Source: Glossina fuscipes
Lineage: Eukaryota > Arthropoda > Insecta > Diptera > Glossinidae
Direction of reading: 5' to 3'
DNA length: 64,000 nt
NCBI RefSeq assembly: GCF_014805625.2
Contig: NW_023998417.1
Span: 11,318,760 to 11,382,759 of the forward strand
Below, piece by piece: positions 21,691 through 34,158 of this stretch (position 1 is its first letter; every line of letters begins with the position of its first letter). The position numbers and the translations under genes were made by a program. The notes beneath the pieces were generated by a model, which did no database searches, was not told where the DNA came from, and worked only from the letters and a program-made list of their open reading frames with translations.

Positions 21691-22010
21691 GTGAAAATTT
21701 TGGTAAAGAGAAAGACGAAAACATTCTGGAAGCACAGGGAAAATAGTTTTGAAGGTCGAAGAGGTCGAAATGCACCGGCATGTAAATTCTGTGCTCGTTC
21801 TCGTTCTGGGAATTTCGAGGTCAAAAATACACTTCGTCCTGGTCGACCAGGTCGATTGAAGTGGATGAAATCTTATAAGAAAATTGAAGAAAGCTCAAGC
21901 ATAAGTAATCGTAACCCTACTAAGGAACTAAACGTCAATCACAAAAGAGTTTTACAACGGAAAGAAGAGATCGTCAAATAGTCAGTCATCACTACGTATT
22001 TGAATAAAAA
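21691..22010 (+). mobile_element. Decayed mariner-type transposase fragment
   Basis: The + frame reads CARSRSGNFEVKNTLRPGRP and then IEESSSISNRNP, TKELNVNHKRVL. This is the mariner transposase linker and second helix-turn-helix region, known for FRSGNF-VKD, R-GRP and the EL-V-H--V pattern. About 96 codons remain open before a TAG at 21979. The catalytic D,D(34)D part is absent and no terminal repeat is visible, so it is a dead fragment. It lies 130 bp right of dispersed repeat copy A. Confidence 0.75.
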
Positions 22011-22140
22011 TTCGTTTGATTAAAAGAAAAATTTAGCAAAAACAATAATAAAAAATTTCTCAGTACTTTTTCCTCAAGCAGTTATTAAAACATACAAGTA
22101 GATGTATATAATTATATATAATATAAAATACATACATACA

Positions 22141-22236
22141 TTGAAAGATTGTATGTATATTGTATGAAAATATGTGTATATATATATTTTATACATTTTT
22201 GTATATGTATTACATACATATATATAATCTTTCAAA
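22141..22236. repeat. Imperfect inverted repeat, TA-rich
   Basis: TTGAAAGATT at the left pairs with AATCTTTCAA at the right, and the TA/TG-rich sequence between continues an imperfect hairpin. It could be a small foldback element next to the mariner relic, or chance in TA-rich DNA. Confidence 0.4.
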
Positions 22237-22489
22237 AGAGTTGTTTGAATAAAAAAAAAAAAACAAAAACAAAGAACAAATAAACTACTACTGGGAGCAA
22301 AAGGGGCTTTTTGAGAATTTAAGTGTTTTTATACACTTTGATATACTTAAACATACACATAAACGCATAGAAAACGCACAAACAAACAAACAAATATAAC
22401 GTAGCAAATGAACAAACAAATACAAATACAAGTGATTTTATATATTTATTGTTAACACTAAGCACTAGCAACAAAATATTATATATAAA

Positions 22490-22521
22490 GGGGGGGGCGG
22501 GCGACCGGGCGGGCGGGCGGT
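22490..22521 (+). other. G-run motif with G-quadruplex potential
   Basis: A run of eight G followed by at least four GGG blocks separated by one to five bases, in otherwise AT-rich DNA. It meets the usual G3+N1-7 quadruplex pattern on the + strand. Confidence 0.75.
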
Positions 22522-25500
22522 CTTTATAGAAGGAAGTTTATTTGAAAAGAGTTTTTCAAGGAACTCGAAACAGAAAAACAAACAATAAAAACGCAAAAAA
22601 TGAGCAAAAAGTCATTTTCAAAAATTCTCAAGTGAAAATAATAATAATAAGAAACAAAAGCATTATTTATGTATACACATGTTACGTCTGCAAGCAAGCA
22701 AAGTAAAATACATTCTTGTAAAAGATATTCTTCTTAAAGATTTATGTGTCAAAAAAAAAAAAAGGAAATAAGATTAAATTTAGTGAGAATAAGACTTTGT
22801 GCGGCCCTTCAAGATATCAGAGGTGGCCAACTTAAATTTCCATGTAATATTATTGCTCAAGCAGACAAATTGATCGACATACATACCAACATATTCGGAA
22901 AGCAGCAGCCCGGTAAGTCTCGAAACGAAGAAATGAAGGGAGAGGGGCTACAAAACTTTATGACCTACCAATCCTTCCGGTTTATTTAATCTTGAACTAC
23001 TTCCATTAAGGCAATGCTATGCATTACCTTCGTCCCGTCACACACACAAAAGGATGCAAAAGTTGGCAATATTTCTTCATTGTCAAATGCAAAGTGCATC
23101 GAGCATATCGTGCCTTATACTTTGTTGTATTTCGTTCAACTTATTCGTGAAAACCTTACTCCTAGAACTCCTCCTGTTCATTGTCTTTAAGGAACCACAC
23201 TTTATTCTATTAAAATTCTTTCTTATCTGAGACGAGGGTATGAAAGTTGTCAGCACCATTTCGAAGGCTAAAGACGAACGTCTTACTTTATTTTACTCAT
23301 AACGCTACGATTTATTCATCGCTTTCGTTGAACTTTTCCTATCGCATTCCTTCCGCTTCTCTAATCAAATGTTTCTCTTCTCTTGCAATTTTTTCTGAAT
23401 GCAAATTGTGAAAGGCCCTTAACACATTACCTACATCCTACCGAAAGTTTGTTTACCTGAAATTAATTAAGATTCTTCCCCGATGTGCATAATCCTTTAG
23501 TTATCCTTATTGACCCGCCCTTTATATTATACAAACCGCTATTGCTATTATTTCCTAGCACAGAAATGGACACAAAGACTGACAAATTTTTTCTATTTTC
23601 ATCGCCGAAAGTAAATATCAAGCTTCTGTACTTACCGAATAGGTGTGAGGGAGGATGTTTTGCCCCTTAAACGTTATAAAATGATTGCAAAAATTCATCT
23701 GAAACGAGTTGAAAACAGAGTTGAAAAGATATTATCAGTAATTCAGTCGAGCAAAATAATGCATAAAAATTATTTAAATTCGTAATTTCGTAAAAATAAA
23801 TATTCAAAGAAATGATTTGGTATATCACTTCGGCAACACGGCGCCTTGGCTTAGTTTTTGTATGACTGCTTAGTGTGTTAACCATAAAATTATGAAACAT
23901 GTACAGCATGTTATTATATGATTGTCATATAGCTTGCGATTTATCTGCGATAATTTTAAGATATTCCACGAATTTTTGATACGTTTACTTAGGCATTAAA
24001 TAGGCAATAAAAAATGTACTTCTCCCCTTCGCCCTTTATCGATATAAAAATGAAATTCCTAAAGTATAAAACGATAAAATGTAGTCGCAAACGAGTAAAG
24101 TCGCAAGTAGTATCGCAAGCATGTAAGAGTATTTTGAAAAGATGGGTCGGCAAAAGTGAAATCAAGTGACACAGGGTACGACGCTCAGTTAAGACGTAGC
24201 AGAGAGTGTATGCTGGATATAGCTGGCTGCAGGAAATGGAATATAAGCTATGTCCATAGACTAATTAGCCAACAGTTTATAAGCGTCTTGTTGTTGCCCG
24301 CACGAGATCATCTGTCATTAAGGGGAAGACGACTGCAAGCGGATGGAAAAAAAGGTAGCGGAAGAATAATGTTGATCCAACATATATTTAAATATTAAGA
24401 AAAAAAAGTATTTTTGAAAGATACCAAAAAAAGGCAACACCGGAGCCATTCTCTCTAAGCATCTTTAATTTAAGGGGCTTTGTGACACGCTTCGCAAGTA
24501 GTTCACATTAAAATCTTATATAGAAAAAAAAAAAAAAACGCTAAATCTATCTACATGTATCCAGGGAAATACGGGTGAGATTTAAAATTAAATTGTGTTT
24601 CAGGGTTCGGCGAGGATTTCAATTTCCGACCAAAAAAGGCCTTAAAGCCACTTAAAATTTGCCACGCCCACATTTAATAATTGATGTATTTATGACTTGC
24701 TTGTAACGAAAAAAGAATTATCTCTCATGTTATAGCTTTTGGCAGTCATGGACTGGCTTTTGTCAAATCGTCTGTTATTTCATCCTAAGTTTACAATCCT
24801 CTCTTAATGAATAAAATTTGAATTTGTTGGTTCGTTGAATGTTCGGGTTTGTGCGAGCTTAGCGATACTAGAATAACTTTCCACACACCCGTGCATCGAT
24901 ACACACATACCTGTGCTCCAAGGAGTGTTCTCACTATGTCTAACATTTTTGGATGGGCGTTTGTCCGTTTTCCTCTCTGTCCGTTTATTACGTTCGATGT
25001 AGATATAAACCCTTTTCACCAAACCTTATAAAAACAGGCGATATATGCGATGCAAGATATCGTCGATGTACCGAGTAACCCATACATACCAGTCTTAGCT
25101 ATAATCAAACATTGTATCTAAGATAATATGAAGAGATTCAATCCGATTCAATTTTCTTTTACTTAAGCGAGTTTTGTGTTCATTTTTTGCACAATGCTAG
25201 AAAAATTACTGTGAAAATGTGTTATCTAAAAGACGATATTTGATTAACATCCGCGTTACAATCAAATATTGTACTAAACTAATAATGTGTGGTAAGTAAT
25301 GGTAAAAAATGCGTCGAAAACCAGATAAAATTTTCCTTTTCATTAGGGAAAAGAGCGACTAATGTTCAATCAAATTCCACTAAATAGAATTTCTATTCTA
25401 AGTTTATTCTCTTATTTCTTTACTTATTCACAGAATCTACTCTAAATGGTGTCCCGATATTATTATTATTTGTATTGAATTTAGAAATCTCAAGCTAGAA

Positions 25501-28315
25501 GACTATTATTGTACTATTAAACAATAAATGGATAAATTTTTAATTGTGCATTAATTTGATTAATCCTTAAAAGTACAATATAACAAACAACAACAAAAAA
25601 AAACATATGATATTTTTGTAAAAATTCACCAAACTACTGCTAAAGAATTGAAGGCGGATACAGCGACAATAATCGACAGAGCGAGCGAGAACGAGTAAAC
25701 GAGCGACCGAACGATTTCCCTAATCTTCAGTTTTGAACAAAAGGCGAAAAAGAAAAATATCAATTACAAGAAATATTTGCGTTTTCATTAAATAACAAAA
25801 TTAAAAAGGAAGTTATTGTCCTTCGTTCGTCGTCTCAATAACAATACTTGATGATAATAATAAGAACATTTGTGGAAAATTTAATTTAATTACACATATA
25901 TTTATAAATGCATACATATATATATATATATATTATATGCCTATGCGTACGCCTGTAAAATTCGTATACAAATGAATTCAATTGAGCCTAACAAAGGCCT
26001 AACGCGTTCATTAATAATTTTGATTAATGAGATCTTGGGTGCGTTGTAAATTGCACTAAATCGACAATAGAATAAAAGAGAAAAAATACAAAAAAAAAAA
26101 GTAAACCGCAAAAGGAAACTTGCAATTATATAGCGTATAAGAGCAAAAGCGTGGTGCGCGCGCCGGCGCATTAAAAAATGTATATTTTCACATTACGCAT
26201 AGGACCAGTGGAAAAGGAAATATGTGTTAAGGAAATTTTGAAATAAATTTTAAATTTACTTTTGTTATGCTTTCTTATTGTTGTTGTTTTTTTACAACAT
26301 ACGTAAGTAAGTAAGCTCTTAGTTTTAAAGAGTCCTCGATTTTCAAGTGAAATCTTAAATAACTAAAGAATTCTTTCTTCTGTTTTCTTGTTGCTGTTGT
26401 TGTTTTTTTGTTGTTTTTTTTTTTTACTACACTATAACCACTCGCGTGTTGGGTTTTAAATGTGAAGAGAATTATTTTATTTTATTTATTCACTTTTTTT
26501 TTTTCCTTGAAACTATATATGAATTGAGAAACAGAAGCCTTTCACGTATGAATGGGTAATCATATATACATATATGTACATAAAGTGATTCATACTTTAA
26601 ATCATTTATTCATCTACTCTTGCAGCAACAGGAACAGATTATAAAAAAAAGGAGATATTAAAATGGTCATTAAACAAGGATCGTTTTATATATGGTAGGA
26701 ATACATTTACAGATATACAGATGTATTTATATATGTACTACTATACTATACTATATTATATATATATATAAGTATACTTATTCCAGGAAATTTAACAAAC
26801 AATTCTGTGTAAATAATACTGTTGAAAAATACGTTAAAATTGCGCAGCAATATACATACAATACATAATAAGCGAGTGAACTGCAAACATAAATGTATTA
26901 ACGATTTCGGCCCACTTAGGTATAAAAACGATTCAATTGTATTGAAAATTCTTAATAAATCATTTAACAAATGTTACACACACACACACACACACACACA
27001 TACATGCACGCAGGCACATACATTCTTACGCATATACAGACAACTAAAAAACGGGAACAAAAGGATTTGCTTTTAAGTCGGTTGCTTCTTTCGAAACTTT
27101 AACAGTACAAGGCGAAAACGATTCAGAGAGCGATAGAGTAGAGTAAAGAAAGCAAACGAGCGAGAGAACGAGATGGAGTGATCGAGAGGGAGAGGGAGAG
27201 AAAAGAAAAAAAAATTGTAATCAAAACTGAAAATGAAAACATTTTAAATCCGCATTTAATTGCATTTGTACGTGAGCCAAGCACCCCATGGCGCGCGTAC
27301 AAGAGTATACTTATTCTCTTATACATATATACATATATATATATTTGAATATAATTGTAAGTAACATATATAATATACTTATGTATATAGGGATAAATAC
27401 GTATATGTAAAAAAAACCACTAGAATTAAAGCGCATAAGTAAAGGTTCGCACTGTCGCATTGTATTTTAAAGTAGCATCCTAAGGACGCATGCCAAAAAG
27501 CCAGGGAAACTTTACGTTACTCTCGCCATTGTTATAATATGAAAAAAAAACAAACTATTACACAATAATTTGCCCAGTTTGAGCTAAGAGAACAATTGTG
27601 GGTTTTGTGTGCGAAGTGAGCTCATGAGAAGTTTAACTATATAACCCTCCCTCCCAGAGCCAGCATAAGCAGCAGCAGCCGATTACAAGTTGTATACATA
27701 TTTAACAATTTCATTGGTTGAGCGATTGAATGCTTGCTTGGTTGGTTGGTTATGTGATGATGATAGGTTATGCATACAGTACATTGAATACACATACTCT
27801 TAAACACATATAGAACAGAGAAAGAAGCATCAAATTAAAATAAATAATAAAACAAAATAACGTATTATTCCAAAATATTCACATATTGAATTTAAACACG
27901 CATGCATACGCTTGCACAAATTTATACATATGTATATGTATAGGTACCTACATATACACGCACGCAGGCATGCATGCTTGCATACATTAAATCTGTAGCC
28001 ATATCATCATTATAATCACCATTGTGATCATGAGATTGACAGAAACAATTGTAAAAGCTTTTTATTTTGAGCAACAACAATAACAACAACAGCCAACGAG
28101 TTTAGTGTGTTATAAAAAAATAAACAAAGAAAAAAAGTTTAAACACACTTACACTCTTACCTCTCTATTCAGGCATACTACTCATCTCAACCCTTGTTTT
28201 TTTCTTGCTTTTTACGTTTGTTATTCTATATAACGCACACCAGCACACATAGTGTTACACAAAAATGCCAGATATCTCTCAACTACATTTTGATTAAAAA
28301 CTTATTTATTTATCA
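22522..28315. other. Intergenic DNA, no gene found
   Basis: No recognisable exon. It holds GA/CGA-rich stretches near 25680 and 27130-27200, poly-T near 26415, (TA)n near 25918 and 26755, and an (AC)n run at 26976. A GCCACGCCCA word near 24660 resembles words found in dispersed dipteran repeats. Confidence 0.55.
26976..27000. repeat. (AC)n microsatellite
   Basis: Twelve AC units. Confidence 0.9.
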
Positions 28316-28412
28316 TCGTCGTCAACATCATCATCATCATCATCATTATTGCATTCATCATTATTGTTATTATTATTGCTATTGTTGTTGTTGTTGTTGC
28401 TGTTGCTGCTGT
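28316..28412. repeat. Compound trinucleotide microsatellite (ATC/ATT/GTT/GCT)
   Basis: About 100 bp of imperfect triplets that read as His-, Tyr- and Cys-rich frames. They are repeats and not a gene. The same triplet types come back on both sides of the assembly gap to the right. Confidence 0.85.
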
Positions 28413-28564
28413 TATTTTTGCGATACTATCGTTCTTCTGCATTCTCTTCTTATACTCTTACTATTGTTTTGCTACTATTATTGATGCTAAAGTAGTTCTA
28501 TATAGTTCTTGTTATTGTTGTCGTTATTATTATTGTTGTTGCTGTTGCTGTTGCTTTTGCTGTT

Positions 28565-28664
28565 NNNNNNNNNNNNNNNNNNNNNNNNNNNNNNNNNNNN
28601 NNNNNNNNNNNNNNNNNNNNNNNNNNNNNNNNNNNNNNNNNNNNNNNNNNNNNNNNNNNNNNNN
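28565..28664. other. Assembly gap (100 N)
   Basis: Exactly 100 N, the usual placeholder for a gap of unknown size. GTT/GCT triplets lie on the left, and (TA)n then AAC/AGC triplets in inverted sense lie on the right. Reading frames crossing it are meaningless. Confidence 0.98.
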
Positions 28665-28800
28665 TATATATATATATATATATATACATATGATATTTTG
28701 TTGATGTATACACTAAAAGCAATAATAATAACAACAACAGTAACAGCAGCAGCAACAGCAACAGCAACGAATATTAAACAATAAGAATAATAATAAAAAT

Positions 28801-31370
28801 GAACAAAAAATAAAACTATATCACTGTGTATAAGTAACTGCCACACAACAAACGGCTCATCACTCCAACTCAATGCACGAACAATGAAGACAATAACAAG
28901 GCCAACTCTTTCTTTTTTTTTTTTTTTCTTCTTTCTTTATATACAAAGCAACAGAACCGGGTAAAAAATAATAATAAATCCTTTCATTTCTCAATTGTCA
29001 TCAGACATTTTGTTGTATGATCTCTTGAAATGCCTTTCGGTTCATTTCGTTCATTTAGTTAAATATTCAGTTTTTACAATCAAATATATATATATATATA
29101 AACACAACAGCACAATTCCCCCACCCACATATGGTCGCATTAGCTATTTAACTTAAAAATGAAAAAAGCTAAAATTTTTTAAATATTTCCCGTATTATAT
29201 AGTATAGATCTGAAGCCAGCAATCATGCGTTGAATTGTGGCTTACAATTTCAGAATATTATTAGGTTGTTCGGAAACTCATTTCGCTTTAGCCCATTAGC
29301 AAAAATGTGAAAAATGATCGACCAAGAACCAAAAAAAATTATGCGATGTATATGAAGGCGATGAGGGACAAAATGTCATGCCGGCGCTTTCGTATCACAT
29401 TCTGGACGGCGGTTAGGTTAGGAACTGATAACGACAAAGATTAAGGCATTCATTGAAAAAAAACTGCCGAATGACAAATCATGAGATCGCTGACTGTTTA
29501 CATCTATGTGTATCTATAGAAGGATAAAAAACCCATTAGTGATATTTCGCTATCTTAAAACCAATGTTACGGCTGCTTATGTCTGACGATTTTCGTCAAT
29601 TGTTCGGTCACATTTTCAGTAATTGTCCGAGCAGAGCGAGTTAGGAATAACATCCGAATGGGATGTTCATCCGAATATACATGAGAGTCGATATAAAAAT
29701 TGAAAGATTGAAGAATTGCCTTTCAAAGGCGACTTACAAGTGTTGTCCGATGCATGGCATCGTAAAACCAGTTGTTTATGTTGACCAAAACCGCTCAGTT
29801 TGCCTTCTTCAAAGATGAAAGAATTTGAAAAAAAATATAGTAGAGAAAGTTGAAGTTCCGTCCGTCTTAACAATTTCATCTTTTCGTGTCTTTTACAGGT
29901 ACTGTCACCCGGAATACAACGACCCTGTCTTATCGATCATTAATTTGACACAAAAACAGGATAAGAGACTCATGCTCGTTAAGATAGTTTCACCGAAATG
30001 GCAATCTTTCCGCTGTAGGCGCACTGTAAACCTGTGTTTATTCTGATTATTTTTTTGTTCCTTCTCTTCACTGCCAAGGTTTTGCTTAAGATACTTCCTT
30101 GCGGGCCGTTCGAAAGAAAAAAAGAGTTGGAAAAGGAGAACTATCTGTGAGAAATACATACACGAACACAAACATCAACTTTCATTAATTTGTTAACAAT
30201 ATTGATTAGGGAAGATTGTCGAACATGTTAAATGCATTATTAAGAAACTAACAAATTAAGAAATTCTAACATATGTACATGGCATACAAATATATAATAA
30301 ATACCAACACGTTCGTCTACTTTAATAAATTTCTTGTTCAATGTTTGCGTCAATATGTTAACAACTCAAGCTCTTACTAAACAAAAAATAAGTTCATAAT
30401 ATTTTGTAATAATGATCATAACGGTATTGACAGTAACGATGATAATAAATGGAAACACATAAGTACATACATATACACACACACACACACACACACCTAT
30501 GGAATGTTAAAACGAAATATTTGACACATCATATGTGGTCGATTGAATATAGAATTTCTAACGCAAACACACACTTACACACACATATATATATATATAT
30601 ACATACTGAGGTATAAAAATATTCGAATTATTTTTGATTGTTTTCTTGTTTTGCATACACGGGCAAACGAGGTCGTTAAAAGCACTCATATCAAATGGCA
30701 ATGACCATAAAAATCGAAATATGAATTTGTACGCATTCATATAAATGAGCTTACGATGGAGAATGGTCTCCGAGTCGAATTGCCACAAAGACAGTAATTG
30801 CTTTCAATAAGCAACAAAAACCAATTCAAAGGCAATCCTTTAACGAGACCAAGCAAGAATAAAAACCTTTTCTTAGTATTTGTTTATGTCATGTTTCGTT
30901 TATCATAGCTTGGAGAGGATGAAAATTTTTGATCTAATACGTAAATCTGTATTTTTCTGTGCTTTCTTTCATTTTAGTTCAAAGTAAGAACGAGTACTAA
31001 ACGGTGTTATATTTGAAATAGATTTCATACATTGCCTTTACGGAATATTAAGTGGGGAAAAAGTGTCAATGTTGCTGAGAACTCTTGCATTGTACGAAGA
31101 AGAAGCAAAAAGAATTCGTGAAAGAACTTAAAATAATCGAGAACAGGTCTTTGAACAGAAACCGTAAACGGTAAACACAATTGAGTTTTCTTTTTTTTAA
31201 ATCTTTGACTATAAAATTTGAATAAAAAGAATGTAACTTGCAGATGTGCGAATATAACGAAAGGTTAGACAAATTTAATGGAAATTTTATTAATACTTTC
31301 ACTTATTCTTCAAGCTTAAATAACAAACACTTACATTTCATTGTGTATGTATGGATGTTTGTATAACAAT
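28801..31370. other. Intergenic DNA outside the mariner relic, no gene found
   Basis: AT-rich sequence with poly-T at 28913, (TA)n at 29085 and 30586, and (AC)n at 30475-30496. The only recognisable element is the mariner-like relic near 29261. Confidence 0.55.
29261..29500 (+). mobile_element. Probable decayed mariner-like element, left end
   Basis: TTAGGTTGTTCGGAAACTCA directly follows a TA, as expected for a mariner inverted repeat and its TA target. Downstream, broken frames give VYEGDEG, then CRRFR, then IKAFIEKKLPND, in the order found in mariner transposase (VYG-DE, C--WF-RF, IKA-IE). Several frameshifts and stops are needed, so it is a relic. The right end could not be found. Confidence 0.45.
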
Positions 31371-31373
31371 TTA

Positions 31374-31502
31374 AAAAAAATGGATTCGTAATCCAAGAAC
31401 GGGCCAGTAACTCTCCATACTCGTGTACATATATGCGCTTATACATGTACACGTATATATAGATATATAAATCAAAAAAATGGATTCGTAATCCAAGAAC
31501 GG
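31374..31502 (+). repeat. Two 29-bp direct repeats exactly 100 bp apart
   Basis: A7 followed by TGGATTCGTAATCCAAGAAC and GG occurs at 31374-31402 and again, identically, at 31474-31502. The sequence between is TA/TG-rich and only loosely similar to what follows the second copy. This looks like a decayed tandem duplication with a 100-bp unit. Confidence 0.85.
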
Positions 31503-31532
31503 ATATACTTGCATACATATACGTACTTATAC

Positions 31533-31562
<30 letters not shown>

Positions 31563-31566
<4 letters not shown>

Positions 31567-31656
31567 GCCTTTTTGCGTATAAACACGCACTCACTCGAAT
31601 GTCTGTTTATATCCGTATATATGCGTGTGTGCGTGTTTATACGCAAAAAGGCAAAT
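31563..31656. repeat. Perfect 28-bp inverted repeat with 38-bp loop
   Basis: The arms are 31563-31590 and 31629-31656. They match base for base (arm starts ATTTGCCTTTTTGCG, pairing with CGCAAAAAGGCAAAT at the far end). Outside the arms the match stops at once: (TA)n on the left, unique sequence on the right. An RNA of either strand would fold into a 94-nt hairpin. Confidence 0.9.
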
Positions 31657-33596
31657 TTGTCCATCGCGTCCAGCTATTACTACATCGTATTAAGTAAAAA
31701 GAGGATTCATCGCATTTTACAACAAACATGGGTCAATGGATCTGCCATTTGTCTAGTAAAGTTATTATGCTTTTCTTTTAAAAGTTTTGGGACGGCTGGG
31801 CGAAAAACTGACCCAAGTGGATTTCATAGGCACCTTTTGAAGCATAGCTTAATAGGATCAATATTATCAAAGCTGTGCAACTCTAAAACCAGGTAATAGG
31901 CAAAGTGCTACGAATTTTTTTCTCATTTATTACGTTGCTAAATATAACGACCTATCAGATATATTACAAATATAATAAGTTTCGGCAAATTTTTTAATAA
32001 AATGGGAATATTTCTATAAAAAAAACAATACCTAACTTTGCCTTTATTTAAGGCATGGTTTCCCGCTAGCCGATGACTCCCTTGTCTATTGTGCAGAGTA
32101 TGAGTTCTGTGCGTAAAACACAACTATACGTACGGATGTACCTATCTACGCCAGTTTTCTTTTCTTTTTTTTTTTTAGATATTCGTCGGGAGACTCAAAG
32201 TCCGACACGGACAGAGAATAGGTCGTCGACTGAAGCCAGTCCGAAAGCGAAATGAATAATACCTACTGAAGCGCGCAGAGTAGACCTCGATTATACAACG
32301 CGATCCGACAGCACGACCCTTCGCGATAAATAAGCGAAGTAACGCTTTCATCAAACGTCGTCTTTTAAAAACCGATTCGCGCTCACAGCTTCAAAAAGTC
32401 ATGTTGTATGCAAAATAACTTATGGCAGCATGAACCACTTAATGATGGTACATTCTCATGGAGAATTTGCGAAATGACGACCTCTGACGACCTCTGATCA
32501 CGATTTTTTCACCTAACAAGTTTCAGAAACGGGATGAATGGTAGGGTTAAGTGTAATAATGATCTTTGATTGAAATCTCGCTTTTCCTTCTTTTTAGAGT
32601 AAGAAGCAGTAAACAAGATTACATTGAATTGTAACACAAAACATCGCCTTACCAGAGGTAACAATGCATTAGGTAAGTATATCCGTTCTTCTATTGAAGA
32701 TCTTTCGCGTCAACATAAACCAGAGATATACGTATGTATATGTGAAAATTCAGTTTAAAACGAATATAGTTTTTCGGTTGTTTCGTTTCCATATGATTTC
32801 TAAATTGGTCTTTGTACAAAAACCTCATCAAAGGAAGTCAATCAAAAGTCAACTTAGCAAACAGTTAACCAGAATGCAAATATTTTGATATAAATGAACT
32901 CAACTCGGTGTTGTTTATGAATATAATATCATCACAAAAACATTTTCTCGACCCACTTATTGGCAATAAATGTTGTGGTGCGTGTCAAAACTCTCTACGA
33001 TTAAACTTTACCCATCTCCATCCTCTCTCGCCGTCATCACTCTGTGTCTACATTTAAGAAATTGTAAAGCAACAAATAACCACAACACTCATACTCCACT
33101 AGAGCATATACCCGTAGTGACTGCTTGATTTGCTGCTATTAAGCAGCCACCACCCACACCACCTCCCCCCGCAATAATAATATCTCCTGCCTTCGCGTAC
33201 AAATAAATGGCAATATTAACGGGTATCATATAAGAAGAGACATCAGTTCAAGCGTGCAAATGTCTGCGGGTGACATTCCAAACACCAGACAAATTTTATT
33301 TGGTGTTTTTCAATAATATATTTCCGGTTGAGTGGGAGAAGCTTTTAGAAAAAAAAAAAAAAATAATAATAAAAAAAAAAAAAGAATGCTTTCTCCCCAA
33401 TAACTGAAAAGATACTCATGATACGTTTATTTGTAAATGAATGCGAAAGTTTATTACAATTCGCATAAACGGCATAAAATAAAGTGAGTTCGCATGAAAG
33501 CCAGGCAGAAGAGCCAGGCGCAAGGTTACATTTCCAGGGGTGCGATAAATGCTCAGTCATTTGATGTGGCACGACAAAGGAGCAAACAAACAAACG

Positions 33597-33620
33597 CACA
33601 CACACACACACACACACACA
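33597..33620. repeat. (AC)n microsatellite
   Basis: Twelve AC units, followed by further broken CA repeats to about 33682. Confidence 0.9.
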
Positions 33621-34137
33621 TAGGTATATACAAGTACCCGCACACATAGACACAAACACACACGCGCACACACACACAAACACATTACATGATATTCGCT
33701 TCTCTCATTTTCATTTATCTTCATAATAATAACTTAATTTAATTTCAAATTTTATTGCTATGGGAAAAATATTTGTGGGTTAAATATAACAGTTTGTAAT
33801 ATTTAATTAAATACAATGCAATAACAATGCGAAAAAAGAGAATGAACAAAAAAGAAGGAGAATGAAAATGAAAAATTAAAATTTTCATTAAAATGTTTTT
33901 GAAAAAGTTTCACTGTATCAAACAGATTTACTTACAAACACAACTGGAATCTAATTAAATTTATTTCAGTTTTGCTTTACAATTGATTGCACTTTAAATA
34001 GTTTTTTTTTTTTTTTTTTTTTTTTTTAACCCTATCTTTCTCTAACTTTCTCTCTTTCGCTCTACCTCTTCGAAAGACAACAGATGTTTACGTGGACAGA
34101 CATAAGTATCGACAGAATTGTTGTCATTATGAGGATA

Positions 34138-34158
34138 TGTGTGTGTGTGTGTGTGTGC
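34138..34158. repeat. (GT)n microsatellite
   Basis: About ten GT units, in opposite sense to the (AC)n at 33597. Confidence 0.85.

Noticed and set aside
28487..28873. Open frames crossing the N gap
   Set aside because: They are triplet repeats joined through 100 N and have no meaning as proteins.
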